DNA from: Tubulinosema ratisbonensis
Taxonomy: Eukaryota; Microsporidia; Tubulinosematidae
Length of the DNA: 25,748 nucleotides
Reading direction: 5' to 3'
Assembly: GCA_004000155.1 (NCBI GenBank)
Contig: RCSS01000485.1
Coordinates: 1 to 25,748, forward strand
Shown: in pieces, positions 10,705 to 19,231 of the stretch
Layout of the letters: each line of letters starts with the position of its first letter
Position numbering within the stretch: position 1 is the first letter of the stretch
Notes under the pieces: generated by a model
Database searches by the model: none
What the model saw: the letters and a program-made list of their open reading frames with translations, nothing else
What the model was told of the DNA's origin: nothing
Made by a program: the position numbers and the translations under genes

Positions 10705-11572
10705 ATGAATAGATTCCTAAGATTTTATTTGCTTTATTGTTGTTTCAATTTAATAGAAATAATAGTTTATACCATATACGCTAAAATATTAATTAAATAT
10801 TATTTAAACTTAGGAGTCAAAACACCGGGTAGCGTAATATATGGTATAACTGGATTTTTCTTTGGTAACTTTGTAAGCTTTACAGCCTTTTCATATGCTT
10901 TTTTGGCTTTAAATCACAAAGCTCTTTTGCTGTATCTTTATTTTACAGTATTTATATTTTTGTATTCAGCATTATTGTTACCTTATTCAGTAAAGCCCTA
11001 TTTAGTTCTTGGGTTTTTGCTTCCGTTGGTAGGAGAATATTTTTTTGTACTTAAAAACTTTGACTTATATGCTCGCAAAATTATATTTCAACGTAATAAA
11101 AAATTGGGTTCTAATTTAAAATTAAAACGAGCTTTAAATGTAAGTGAAAATATAATTAGATAAGATCTATGACTATGGTTACTAGAACAGTTGCATATAT
11201 TTACATCTATAGAATGTTGTTTGCCAATTTTGTTGCTGGGGAGGTTTATCCGAAGCAATCACATAAAAATAATTATTTATTACATTCACTAATTGGAATA
11301 GATCTGCTTTGTTCATTATATGAGAAATATGAAAACAAAATTATCAAAACTATTTCTTGGTTGTGTGTCTTAGGTATTAGCATTTTCATAATGATGGTTA
11401 TGATTCTTAAATGGCATTGTATGAAAAGGTAAGTATAATTTTAATTAGATTTGATAAAATAAGAATGGGACAGGATTTGGCCAGGATGATTATATATTTT
11501 TGTTTTACAACTTATGACTTTTATATTTTAGGTTCGGGGTTAAAAGAGTATCATAGAACTTATAATGTTTAG
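10705..11572 (+). CDS. Multi-pass membrane protein with two candidate 20-nt introns
   Basis: Read as join(10705-11139, 11160-11428, 11449-11572), giving 275 aa. Without splicing the locus shows a 152-aa ORF ending at 11163, an 87-aa ORF at 11169-11432, and an open tail to TAG at 11570-11572. Removing GTAAGT...TAATTAG at 11140-11159 (phase 0) puts the second ORF in frame. Removing the similar 20-mer at 11429-11448 eliminates its TAA stop and adds 40 residues. Hydrophobic segments lie at about 7-28, 43-66, 72-94, 96-114 and 209-228, with a weaker one at about 248-262. A basic stretch at about 124-142 follows the fourth. I do not recognise the family. There is no CCC motif before the ATG; an inverted repeat lies just upstream. 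If splicing is wrong, the alternative is two adjacent small membrane-protein genes 5 bases apart. An alternative 3' splice site at TATATTTTAG ending 11531 would give a shorter C-terminus. Confidence 0.6.
11140..11159 (+). other. Candidate spliceosomal intron 1, 20 nt
   Basis: GTAAGTGAAAATATAATTAG: a consensus 5' site GTAAGT, a TAAT branch-like element fused to the 3' AG, length 20. It lies between codons 145 and 146. Excision restores the frame into the ORF starting at 11169; retention leads to TAA four bases after the intron. Confidence 0.55.
11429..11448 (+). other. Candidate spliceosomal intron 2, 20 nt
   Basis: GTAAGTATAATTTTAATTAG: the same length, the same 5' hexamer and the same TAATTAG 3' end as intron 1. 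It splits an Arg codon (AG|A). The in-frame TAA lies inside it, and excision opens a further 40 codons to TAG at 11570-11572. Confidence 0.5.
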
Positions 11573-12449
11573 AAAATTTTATAATCCTATGGGTTTCATT
11601 TGAAAATGTTTAAATTAAATGCTACAATAAAATTATGTTAAAGAATAAACTAAAAAGCTAATAGTTTCTCTAGCCAAAACTACCAGCATAACCTAAATAA
11701 AAACTCTGTTTTCATTTATTAGAACCCTTTGAATTATATTAAGAGTTCGTTTGATATTTATATAAAAGTATAATATAAAACAATCGCATTATTAATTATT
11801 TAAATTCGCTTTTTATAAGCCTGCACCAATAAAAATTATAAATTGAATTCCATTTACCAGCTTTTTTTATAAATTTTTTGATTTTTCGAAATATTTTAAA
11901 AGTATTTTTTTTATTTGTAAATTTTTTACTTTTGTTTAATATTTTTGTTACGATTAAAAATGTTTATTTGTTAAATTACTTTATAAAATTGTTTGAACAG
12001 TTTAAATATAATTAAACAAAATTAATTTACCAAAAGTTTTAAACACTGCTCAGTAGGATTTTATGTATTTTTAAAATTAAAATATTTTTTTGCTCAAAGA
12101 GCTCATGGCAAAACTCAGTAAAAATACCAAATAAATTAAAACCTCAATTTTACAAAATAATTTAACTTATTTATGAAAATATCAAAAATCATTGAATTAT
12201 TTTTGGTTTTTTATAAATCCTTGTTTCTAAAACATTCGAAAAATATCTTTTCTGGTTTTAAACTAAAAATAATTTACAAGCAAAATACATAAATATATCT
12301 TTTTACACGACTTAAAGTTCTTTAACACCTTTAATCTGAACAAAAAGTGAGAAATATATTTTACTTTTCCAGTTATTTTTGTTAAAATTTTTTACGATCT
12401 TAGAAAAATAATCTTCCTTACTATAAATCATTATACAAAAAAAATCAAA
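11573..12449. other. Gene-free AT-rich spacer
   Basis: No coding, RNA or mobile feature supported between the spliced gene and the pogo-like element. Homopolymer runs and stops in all frames. Confidence 0.6.
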
Positions 12450-12451
12450 TA

Positions 12452-12474
12452 CAGTGAACGCTCTTTATTAGCAA
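12452..12474 (+). repeat. 5' terminal inverted repeat of the pogo-like element
   Basis: Starts CAGTGAACGCTC directly after a TA dinucleotide; pairs with the 3' terminus at 14462-14484, 19 of 23 positions matching. Confidence 0.85.
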
Positions 12475-12899
12475 TTTCTTTTAAACAACAATATCTATAA
12501 GTTACCTCTATGTTAACAACTTTTAAGTTTTAAAGATCTTTGTATTAGCAGCTTTCTTTTAAATAAAAATTATTGTTTTAAACTTAGTATAAATTTAAAA
12601 AAAAACTTTATAAACATATAAGAGTAGAATAAGTTTATTCAAAAGTTTTTTGGTTATTATGAAGCCATGTTCACAAAATATTTATATCATATATATACCT
12701 CTTAGAGAATAAATGAATTTTTTTATAAATTTTATTTTTTCCTCAAAATAATTCAGAAAGAGAATAGATGTTCAATTTCGATGAAAGATAAAGTAGTAAT
12801 TTTAAAAAATATTGAAATGATAAAATAGCAAGAGAAATCTATACAAATATTAAATCATAAAGTCTAAGATTAGTGGGCTAAACAAACAACGAAACTTAG

Positions 12900-14268
12900 A
12901 GCAACATGCATCCTTTAACGAATGAATCAAGACAAAATAGAGAAAATAAAGACTTTAAGTAAAAAAATTAGATATTTCTGATATAATCTAATCCTAAAAA
13001 GATGACCTTAACCCATTAGGGTCCGATTGAAACAATAAAAAAAAGATCCTAGAAATAATTAATCGTTTGACGGTCTCCAACATTTGTTGTAAGTAATGAA
13101 TGGTTAAAAAAGTACAAAAGTGTTATGGAACACGAATTCTATCACTTTTTAAAAAAGTGCATCCTAGAATATAAAACTTGCCAATTGTTTAGAGAATACT
13201 TTTAGTCCTATATCAAAGAAAATAGATTTTCAGCTAACAAATATATAATTGTGATTAAACAGGTCTAATTTATGAAATCTTGTTTAAATAAACTAATGTT
13301 TCTAATTTAAAGAAGCCTGCTGCTGGGAAAAAGCAATAAAAGAAATGGTTACGAATAGGCCATGTTAAAATTCTATAAATACACATAAATTAAATTTGAT
13401 GATGAAAAAATTATAAATTCTCTGTTGCTCAAAAAATTAAACATGCTACTATATTACAAGCCTTTTAAAAATGCCTGGGGAACTTGTATATTATTCAAAA
13501 ATTGATACAATGATATGTTTATACCTTCGTTACTACACTCTTAAAATCAAAAAACTTTCAATCAAAGCTCTACTTTTAGTTAATAATGCAATCTGCAATG
13601 GTTGTATAGATAACTTTAGCAATGATTCAAACTTTTATATCATGTTTTTTTCCAAATAACACACATATTCTACAACAACTGAATCAAAATATTATTAAAT
13701 CATTTAAAAAAGGATATAAAAGACATTTTTTAGCGGGCATTGCAGCTTAAGGAGCTAAAAACAAAATATTTTTTGCCTTTAAAAATATAAATTATAAAGA
13801 TGTTAATTATTCTAATGGTAAGCTTGTAATAAAATCCTATTCTCAAGTATTTCAAATTCATTTAAGCGTCTTTTTTCTTTAGAGATAGAATTCCAAGCAA
13901 TAAAAACTAATCTAAACTTTCTGACGAAAATTGTATTCAACTGCCAAATTTGTATAATTCGATTTTTAATGATTGCCAATTAGCAAACAACGAAATTTTA
14001 AATTGGGCAAGTGAAGCTAGCAAAGTCAACCATCCATCTAACTTTGAAAGAAATATTGAACATGAAAATGAAATTATTATTTCTGACAAAGAAGTTAAAA
14101 TACCAACTAACAAAATTAGAAATTATCGACCAATTGATATTTTATTTTGATTTTGTTAATGAATGGGCAAAAGAAAACAATGTAATTTGTAACAAAATTT
14201 TATTACTGCAAGAATTAGAAAAAGAAATATTGAAAAAAATTACTGTTTTCGCATCATATTTTTTATAA
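12900..14268 (+). pseudogene. Decayed Tigger/Jerky-like DDE_1 transposase
   Basis: Pieces in different frames follow the DDE_1 (Tigger/Jerky/CENP-B-like) order. YNCD then a stop then TGLIYEILF at 13244-13280 matches YNaDETGLxW; the first catalytic Asp is kept (13253-13255) but the next Glu is TAA. KKPAAGKKQ follows at about 13310. YYKPFKNAWGTCILF at about 13455-13495 matches the NxKAWM..xF segment. KALLLVNNA at about 13565-13590 matches LLLLDNAPSH with Asp changed to Asn (13582-13584). After a frameshift, PNNTHILQQLNQNIIKSFKK from 13652 matches PPNTTSLLQPLDQGVIxxFK with the third Asp changed to Asn (13682-13684). The C-terminal acidic and PIDIL..FVNEWAKENN region spans 13950-14268 with another frameshift. 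The N-terminal DNA-binding part (before about 13100) is only vaguely traceable. It was an enzyme that moved its own element; it is now dead. Confidence 0.8.
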
Positions 14269-14461
14269 ATGATTGTAATTAAAAAATAAAATCGTCATTA
14301 ATTTTTATAATCTGCATATATAGTAAAGTAGAAAAGGTTTTTAAGTTATGAAATAAAATCATATACTCTAATTAGATTATACTTTACCTTATTTAGTTTT
14401 GAGATTTTTTTTATCTTTTTTCTAAAAAATTAACTTTTTTTAAATAATTGGTTCACTTGAG

Positions 14462-14484
14462 TTGCCTATATATAGCGTTCACTG
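14462..14484 (-). repeat. 3' terminal inverted repeat of the pogo-like element
   Basis: On the minus strand it reads CAGTGAACGCTATATATAGG, matching the 5' end of the element; the next two plus-strand bases are TA, the second copy of the target duplication. Confidence 0.85.
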
Positions 14485-14486
14485 TA

Positions 14487-14835
14487 ATTCATATATGAAA
14501 TCATCAGACGGTTTAATATTAAAATCATTTTGATTTTTTATATAAAAAAACATTATTTTTGAGAGATTAAACATGTTATAAAACCTATTTTTTTGATGAA
14601 ACTGTTTATGTATTTTAAAATATATTTGTAGCTTTTATGTATCAGGTGTTTGATTATTTTATTGAAAAATTATTTAGCATTAAAAAGTTGATTTCAGGTT
14701 ACCGTTATTCAAATTTCAAAACAAACGTTTGATTTATAAATCTAAAAAAGGAAATAAAATTTTTTAATTTTTAAAAGTATTTTAAAAATTCAACCAATTA
14801 AAAAATATTTAATTAATTTTTAATTTTAAAAAATA
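14487..14835. other. Short intergenic region before the protease gene
   Basis: About 350 bases of AT-rich DNA between the transposon end and the protease start motif. No coding signal. It presumably contains the promoter; no clear TATA box stands out in the A/T runs. Confidence 0.5.
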
Positions 14836-14839
14836 CCCC
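14836..14839 (+). promoter_or_regulatory. CCCC start motif of the protease gene
   Basis: CCCC, then TTA, then ATG: a C-run three bases before the start codon in an otherwise almost C-free leader. It fits the CCC-like transcription-start motif of microsporidia and fixes the start at 14843. The 1445 gene has the same arrangement. Confidence 0.6.
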
Positions 14840-14842
14840 TTA

Positions 14843-16042
14843 ATGTTTCTAAAAATCATTTCTGGTTTATTCGTTCATTACTTAATACCATCAATCATAG
14901 TACTTTATATCATTGCTATCATCAAGACATCAATTGAAAAGAAAAGAATAGGAAAACCTACCAAAAGTAAAACTTATGACATTTTCACACAAAAAAGTTC
15001 TAGTCATCTTGAGATAGAAATAAAGGCATACAATGCTATAATTTCTTATCTGGCAATACCAATTTTTTTTTATTCATTGATTTTTGGTTTTGTTTTGGTT
15101 AGTTTTTATGATTTTGATACGAGTCAACCTTTTTCCTTTTCTTATTTTTTTGACATCACTAAAAAAAAATGTGACCAGATGCTTCTTCCTGGTTATAAAC
15201 AAAACCGCTTTTTGATACAAATAATTATTTACATAATTACAAATAGTTTGATACCATTTCAGACAATTTCTTACCTAATTTTTACTTTAATGATCAGATC
15301 TGATAGTTTCTTAGATTATTGGGGCAAAAAATTGGATTCTTATGATATCAACATTGTTCATATTCTTTTATTTTTTACGCTAACTGTTTTTCTTTCACTT
15401 TTAGTTAGCTATTTTTATTTGTTTTTTCTTTCTATGAAAAAGTTAAAAACAGTACCTGAAAAATGCATTGAATTAGCATCAAAACATTTTGATTATGTTG
15501 GTTATATTGAAAGTGATAATCAATTTAACGTAATGAATGGTCCTATCTTTCATAAACAAGCTTTATTATTTTTGGGAGATTCACATTTTTTAGAAGAAGA
15601 CGAACTCTACGCGATTATTCTACACGAAATTGGACATGGTGGCAATTCAAGAATACACCTAACATTTCTAACAAATCTTATAATTAAGCTTATTTTCATT
15701 ACGATGTCATATTATCTTTCAATGCTTTACACAAAAGAGTTCTTTAATTACAATCATAGTTTATGTTTGGTATTTTTCAGTTGGACAGTTCCTGCGGTGT
15801 ATTTTTATGATAATATTTTAAATAATTATCTTAACTATAAAGAAGAATTTTTATCTGATTATTATGCGATCAAAAATGGTTATGGTAAACAGCTGATTTC
15901 TGCTTTGATAAAGTTATCATATAAAAACAAAATGTACAATAAGTTAAATTATTTCACAAATCTTATCATTTCCACACATCCTTGCAATTATTCACGAGCC
16001 TTGTTTTATGATAAAATAGAAAATCAACCAGAAAACGTTTAA
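14843..16042 (+). CDS. STE24: CAAX prenyl protease 1 (Ste24-type zinc metalloprotease, M48)
   Basis: A 399-aa integral membrane zinc protease that removes the C-terminal -AAX residues from prenylated CAAX proteins in the ER membrane; in yeast Ste24 also trims a-factor. The zinc motif HEIGH lies at residues 261-265 within LHEIGHGG. The downstream third-ligand region EEFLSDYYAIKNGYGKQL (334-351) corresponds to Ste24 EYEADAFAxKLGY, with Glu335 the likely ligand and Asp339 conserved. The C-terminal STHP at 377-380 matches the STHPP..R signature. Hydrophobic segments at about 7-28, 65-88, 122-150, 170-197, 275-297 and 307-322 fit the multi-helix barrel of the family. It is somewhat shorter than yeast Ste24 (about 450 aa), as expected for a reduced parasite. 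The ORF is intact with no frameshift, and the CCCC motif supports the start. It is the only gene here with a confident function. Confidence 0.93.
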   Translation: MFLKIISGLFVHYLIPSIIVLYIIAIIKTSIEKKRIGKPTKSKTYDIFTQKSSSHLEIEIKAYNAIISYLAIPIFFYSLIFGFVLVSFYDFDTSQPFSFSYFFDITKKKCDQMLLPGYKQNRFLIQIIIYIITNSLIPFQTISYLIFTLMIRSDSFLDYWGKKLDSYDINIVHILLFFTLTVFLSLLVSYFYLFFLSMKKLKTVPEKCIELASKHFDYVGYIESDNQFNVMNGPIFHKQALLFLGDSHFLEEDELYAIILHEIGHGGNSRIHLTFLTNLIIKLIFITMSYYLSMLYTKEFFNYNHSLCLVFFSWTVPAVYFYDNILNNYLNYKEEFLSDYYAIKNGYGKQLISALIKLSYKNKMYNKLNYFTNLIISTHPCNYSRALFYDKIENQPENV

Positions 16043-16394
16043 GTTTGCTATGATATTATTAAATTTTGACATGTTAATGTTTTTTAAGAAAAAATTGTAT
16101 TTTTTAATAATACAACTGAGTAAACATAAAATTAATTTTCATATTTAAATTTGATAATAAAATAATTTTTAAAAGGGGTTTATTTAAGTTATTAGTTGAA
16201 AAAAATTTGTTGGTACTTATTTGTCTGCCTTTTTAATTTTTAATAAATTTGATTTATTATTAATCAAAAAATATAAATTTAATAAATCAAATATTATAAA
16301 AAAGAAATAAATGATATTTATATTTTCATTAAAACCTGAATTAGTATTTAATTTATTAATTTTTTGGGCTTTATTTTACTCAAATTTTTTATTA
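16043..16394. other. Intergenic region downstream of the protease gene
   Basis: No coding signal. It contains an inverted repeat (16247-16292) and otherwise A/T runs. Confidence 0.5.
16247..16292. repeat. 13-bp inverted repeat, hairpin candidate
   Basis: ATTTGATTTATTA at 16247-16259 pairs perfectly with TAATAAATCAAAT at 16280-16292 across a 20-base loop. It lies about 200 bases after the protease stop codon and could be a 3' processing hairpin or a chance AT-rich palindrome. Confidence 0.4.
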
Positions 16395-16546
16395 GTTCCC
16401 TCAACGACGTTGCTTTCTATAAATTTATAGAAATGGAGGAAGAAGTAATACCATTTTATTTGATCACAACCTAGCCGTTTTGTGCCTTGAGGCAAAGAGG
16501 CGCCTTTGGTTTAAGTTTAAGCCAAAGTATGCGGGTTAAGCTTTTT
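16395..16546 (+). ncRNA. Candidate structured non-coding RNA in a GC-richer island
   Basis: About 150 bases with clearly higher G+C than the surroundings and no long ORF. Several hairpins follow one another. CAAC/GTTG lies at about 16401-16411. A perfect 20-base palindrome TTTCTATAAATTTATAGAAA lies at 16414-16433. TGCC-TTGA-GGCA occurs near 16483, and GGCGCC near 16500. CTTTGG...CCAAAG at 16504-16527 has T/A pairs extending the stem inward. CCTC near 16400 could also pair with GAGG near 16437. The island ends at a T5 run (16542-16546), which would suit an RNA polymerase III stop. I could not match it to tRNA, 5S rRNA, SRP, RNase P or a spliceosomal RNA by eye. Strand is assumed from the T-run. 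Confidence 0.35.
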
Positions 16547-17149
16547 AGTAATACAAAAATAACCCCTTTTTAATTATTGACTTTTATAAAAACTGAAGAA
16601 TTATATATAATTTTATAAAAACACAAAATTTAATCGGAATAAGACTTGTGCATTTATGAAATATTATTGTTTTTATACCCATCTTAATTGTCCATTGTGT
16701 AGTAATAAAAATTAAAGAAGCAAGGTTTTCTTTATTAACACATCTTTTTGTAATAATTGCTACAAAAAATGTATTAATAATTACGTTAAACCTAATTTAA
16801 AAAGCGCACTAAGCTTGGTTCTACAGTTATATTTAATTTTATATTTTATCAGGAATTTTACTAAACCTAGCAATCAATTATTTTATTCTAAATAGACCAA
16901 CAATCCGAAATTAAATAAAAATATTAGAAAATTTATTAATAAGAGATCACAATCATTTTCCCTTCGAAATATACAAAATAATTAAATATTTGTTTTTTTT
17001 AATTTTCTTTTCAAATTAGACAAAAAATAAAAATTATCAATTTATTTAAAAGATAAGCAAATTTTCTTTTCAAACTGAATATTTTCTTTCTAAATTAGAC
17101 AAAGATTAATAAAATTTATTATGTTTAATGATAATCTTACATTATTTTT
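16547..17149. other. Gene-free spacer with short direct repeats
   Basis: No gene. It contains the short repeats at 17001-17108 and would hold the 3' flank of the minus-strand transposase remnant; no terminal inverted repeat was found. Confidence 0.5.
17001..17108. repeat. Three imperfect direct copies of ATTTTCTTTTCAAATTAGAC-like unit
   Basis: Copies at about 17001-17028, 17060-17078 (shortened) and 17081-17108. The first and third share the run up to TTAGACAAA; the middle one keeps only the first half. The spacing is irregular, so this is a small decayed repeat cluster, not a regular satellite. Confidence 0.5.
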
Positions 17150-18010
17150 TACCTCTTACAATAAAATCTTCTTAAATACCTTTTCAAACTTCTCCAACAT
17201 CTAAAAAAGACTGTTATTTCGCAAAAATTTACTGCAATATTAATTTTATAAATTTATTTCTCTTCTGTATAAAATTGTTGGTCTATCAATATTTTTTCAT
17301 TTAAAAAAGGTGTTTTGAATAGAATTTAGAAAAGGCAAGTAAAGAGGCAAAAACAAGATGCTAAAATTATTTTTGGTAATTATGAGCTCTACTTCCTAGC
17401 AACAATAAAATCAAACATTATCCATAATCATTACTTCTCTGTGTATACCCATTTGCTGCATCTCCCAAAACAATTCCTCTAAATAGCAAAGAAAATTTTT
17501 TTTATTATAAGGCTGATTATTTACTTTGTAAAAATAAAATCCTAAAACCGAAAAGCAAGCACAGGCTGATGGATTTATAGATCTTATTGCACAAAAAAGT
17601 CTTATATAATTGATAACTTTGTAACCTTTTCCATAATTTCTTCACAAACTCAAAAAAACCTTCCCTATTCAAAAAATAAAACGCTTCGTTTTTGAAAAAC
17701 TTTGAGCATTAATGAAATTTAAAGCTTAAATATAACTTTCCTCGATGTTTTCTCTGATATTTCGTGCTAGTGGTGTCAAAAACGCCTTTTTAAATGTAAA
17801 ATTTATACTTTCACAAGGAAGAGATATCAAAGTAATTTCTAAACAGGTTCCAGTGTTTTCAAAAATTTTACCTTATATCTCCCATAAAGTTTTACTGTAA
17901 TTTCTCCTTAAAATATTTATAGTTAAGTTTAAAATTTTATGGTATAGTTTTGTCTTTGCAGGTTTACGATGGCAAGCCTAGGATTCTTTGGTCATTGTTG
18001 AACCATTGAA
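17150..18010 (-). pseudogene. Decayed Tc1/IS630-like DDE_3 transposase
   Basis: Read on the minus strand. LNREGFFEFVKKLWKRL (around 17625-17675) matches the FIDEvGF first catalytic block, with Asp changed to Asn (17667-17669). ACASFSVLGFYFYKVN and then FLCYLEELFWEMQQMGIHRE lead into IMDNV at 17414-17428, matching VxMDNvPFH with the second Asp kept (17420-17422). FLPLYLPFLNSIQNTFFK (around 17300-17350) matches LPPYSPFLNPIENxFS, with the third catalytic residue changed to Gln (17315-17317). The second and third catalytic positions are 34 residues apart, as in DD34E Tc1/IS630 enzymes. Stops and frameshifts interrupt all parts, and the N-terminal helix-turn-helix is not recognisable. This type of DDE_3 transposase is known from microsporidian genomes. 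Confidence 0.7.
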
Positions 18011-18338
18011 AATTTTTCAGTGACCCATGAACAAAAATTTATTTTTTATCAAAATACTAAATAAATATATTTACGGGTTTGGTTGTATAATTGTAAAAGT
18101 AATTTAGATAGACATTGATAGCAGAAAAGTATGTAAAATCTTTGTAATCTGATGTATATTCAATTGTTTTTATTTATTAAAAGCATTATATAGCCTGCAA
18201 TCTTTCAAACTGTTTGAGAAACTTTCTAAAAAACTTTTAATTGGTAAAGAAAATAGATGTATTGTCATTATTTTATCGAACTGAGTAAAATGTTATGTAA
18301 TGAAATTTCGAATAGAAAAATGAAAGAAATTAAATATG

Positions 18339-18448
18339 CATGAACGAATAGTTAAAATTTATGAAAAAGGTCTAGGATTCTAAATATATATGTCTTTCAA
18401 GTAAATAATTAATGCTTTTAAGCACTATTTGTCCAGTATTAGAGTTGT
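18339..18448 (+). pseudogene. N-terminal helix-turn-helix fragment of a Tc1 transposase
   Basis: The frame from 18339 reads HERIVKIYEKGLGF, stop, IYMSFK, stop, IINAFKHYLSS. This matches the first Tc1 helix-turn-helix (eRxrIvxLyekGxsxrxIAxxlxxsxsTVxxilKxy). It is on the plus strand, as is the Tc1 catalytic remnant at 21353-22010 that lacks this domain. The two are probably halves of one element split by the hAT between them. Confidence 0.5.
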
Positions 18449-18919
18449 CTTAAAAATTTAATCTAAATGTAAAGAAATACATGGCTAAAAATTACAATAA
18501 TATTTTTTTAATTTAGAATAAAGATATGTTGACAAATCTACAGCATAATACCATTCATATTATTTAGTATACTAAGAGTAAATTTGTAAACCACATAAAA
18601 CTAAATATTTTTAAGAGATTTGCAGTTTATTGCACTTAATTAAATCTAATTTTTGATTCTAGATTTACTAATTTAATTCCTTATTTGTCAAATTTTTATG
18701 TATTTCAACAAAAATAATTCTTATATTCTAAGCCTCATAATCATCTAAAAAAACTAAACGAATCTCAATTCGTTTTTATGTATATTTAAATTTTTAAAAT
18801 CATCTTCTACTTACGGATTTTCTTATTTCTTTTAACGAAATATCAGTTTGACACAATCTTACTAATTCAGATATTTTATATATTTAACTTTTTTAGAATT
18901 TTTTACATTTATAACATTT
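18449..18919. other. Uninterpreted AT-rich stretch
   Basis: No motif recognised. If the Tc1 element is split by the hAT, this should contain the decayed second helix-turn-helix, but it is longer than needed for that, so another insertion or a different hAT border is possible. Confidence 0.4.
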
Positions 18920-18927
18920 GTCTAGAA
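18920..18927. repeat. Possible left target-site duplication of the hAT
   Basis: GTCTAGAA, identical to the 8 bases directly after the hAT 3' terminus (21305-21312). hAT elements of the Ac/Charlie type make 8-bp duplications, often of the form NTCTAGAN. The adjoining bases do not show a recognisable 5' terminal repeat, and the same 8-mer also occurs at 24147, so this is tentative. Confidence 0.4.
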
Positions 18928-19231
18928 AATTTTTCATAGCTATATGATATTATTTTAATTCCTAATTTAATATTTTTTTGTTTTAGTTAACATAGAAATT
19001 GATTATTACTCGATGTGTGGATTTTGTTTAATTGATTTAATTAATTCACCTATATTGATTTAAAAATATTTTTTAAAAAATAAATAATTTGTCATTTCCT
19101 TATCTATTAATTTTATAAATGACTAATAAAATATATATTAGAGTCTTTCACAAGTCTAAAATTATAATAAAAATAAAAACATATCAAAATTTTAAAAAAC
19201 TAAAGATTCTTCTACTTGGTATCAAATCAAA

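Larger units (their letters stand above)
12452..14484 (+). mobile_element. Tigger/Jerky-like (pogo, Tc1/mariner superfamily) DNA transposon, 2033 bp
   Basis: Both ends carry the same inverted terminus, beginning CAGTGAACGCT. The first 11 bases are identical and 19 of the first 23 match (12452-12474 against the reverse complement of 14462-14484). Each end is flanked by TA (12450-12451 and 14485-14486), the target duplication of Tc1/mariner-type elements. The interior holds a decayed DDE_1-type transposase in the plus orientation. The size of about 2 kb suits a complete Tigger-like element. The element lies only about 360 bp upstream of the protease gene. It is inactive because the transposase has many stops and frameshifts. 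Confidence 0.85.

Noticed and set aside
13471..13659. 62-aa ORF as an independent gene
   Set aside because: It is the fragment of the pogo-like transposase pseudogene containing KALLLVNNA, continuous in meaning with motifs in neighbouring frames.
13950..14268. Two overlapping small ORFs (66 and 85 aa) as genes
   Set aside because: Together, across a frameshift, they form the C-terminal part of the pogo-like transposase inside the element borders.
17766..17800. Candidate hAT 5' terminal repeat (CTAGTGGTGTCAAAA)
   Set aside because: It resembles a hAT end, but it lies inside the minus-strand Tc1/IS630 transposase remnant, whose reading continues through it, and there is no matching target duplication.
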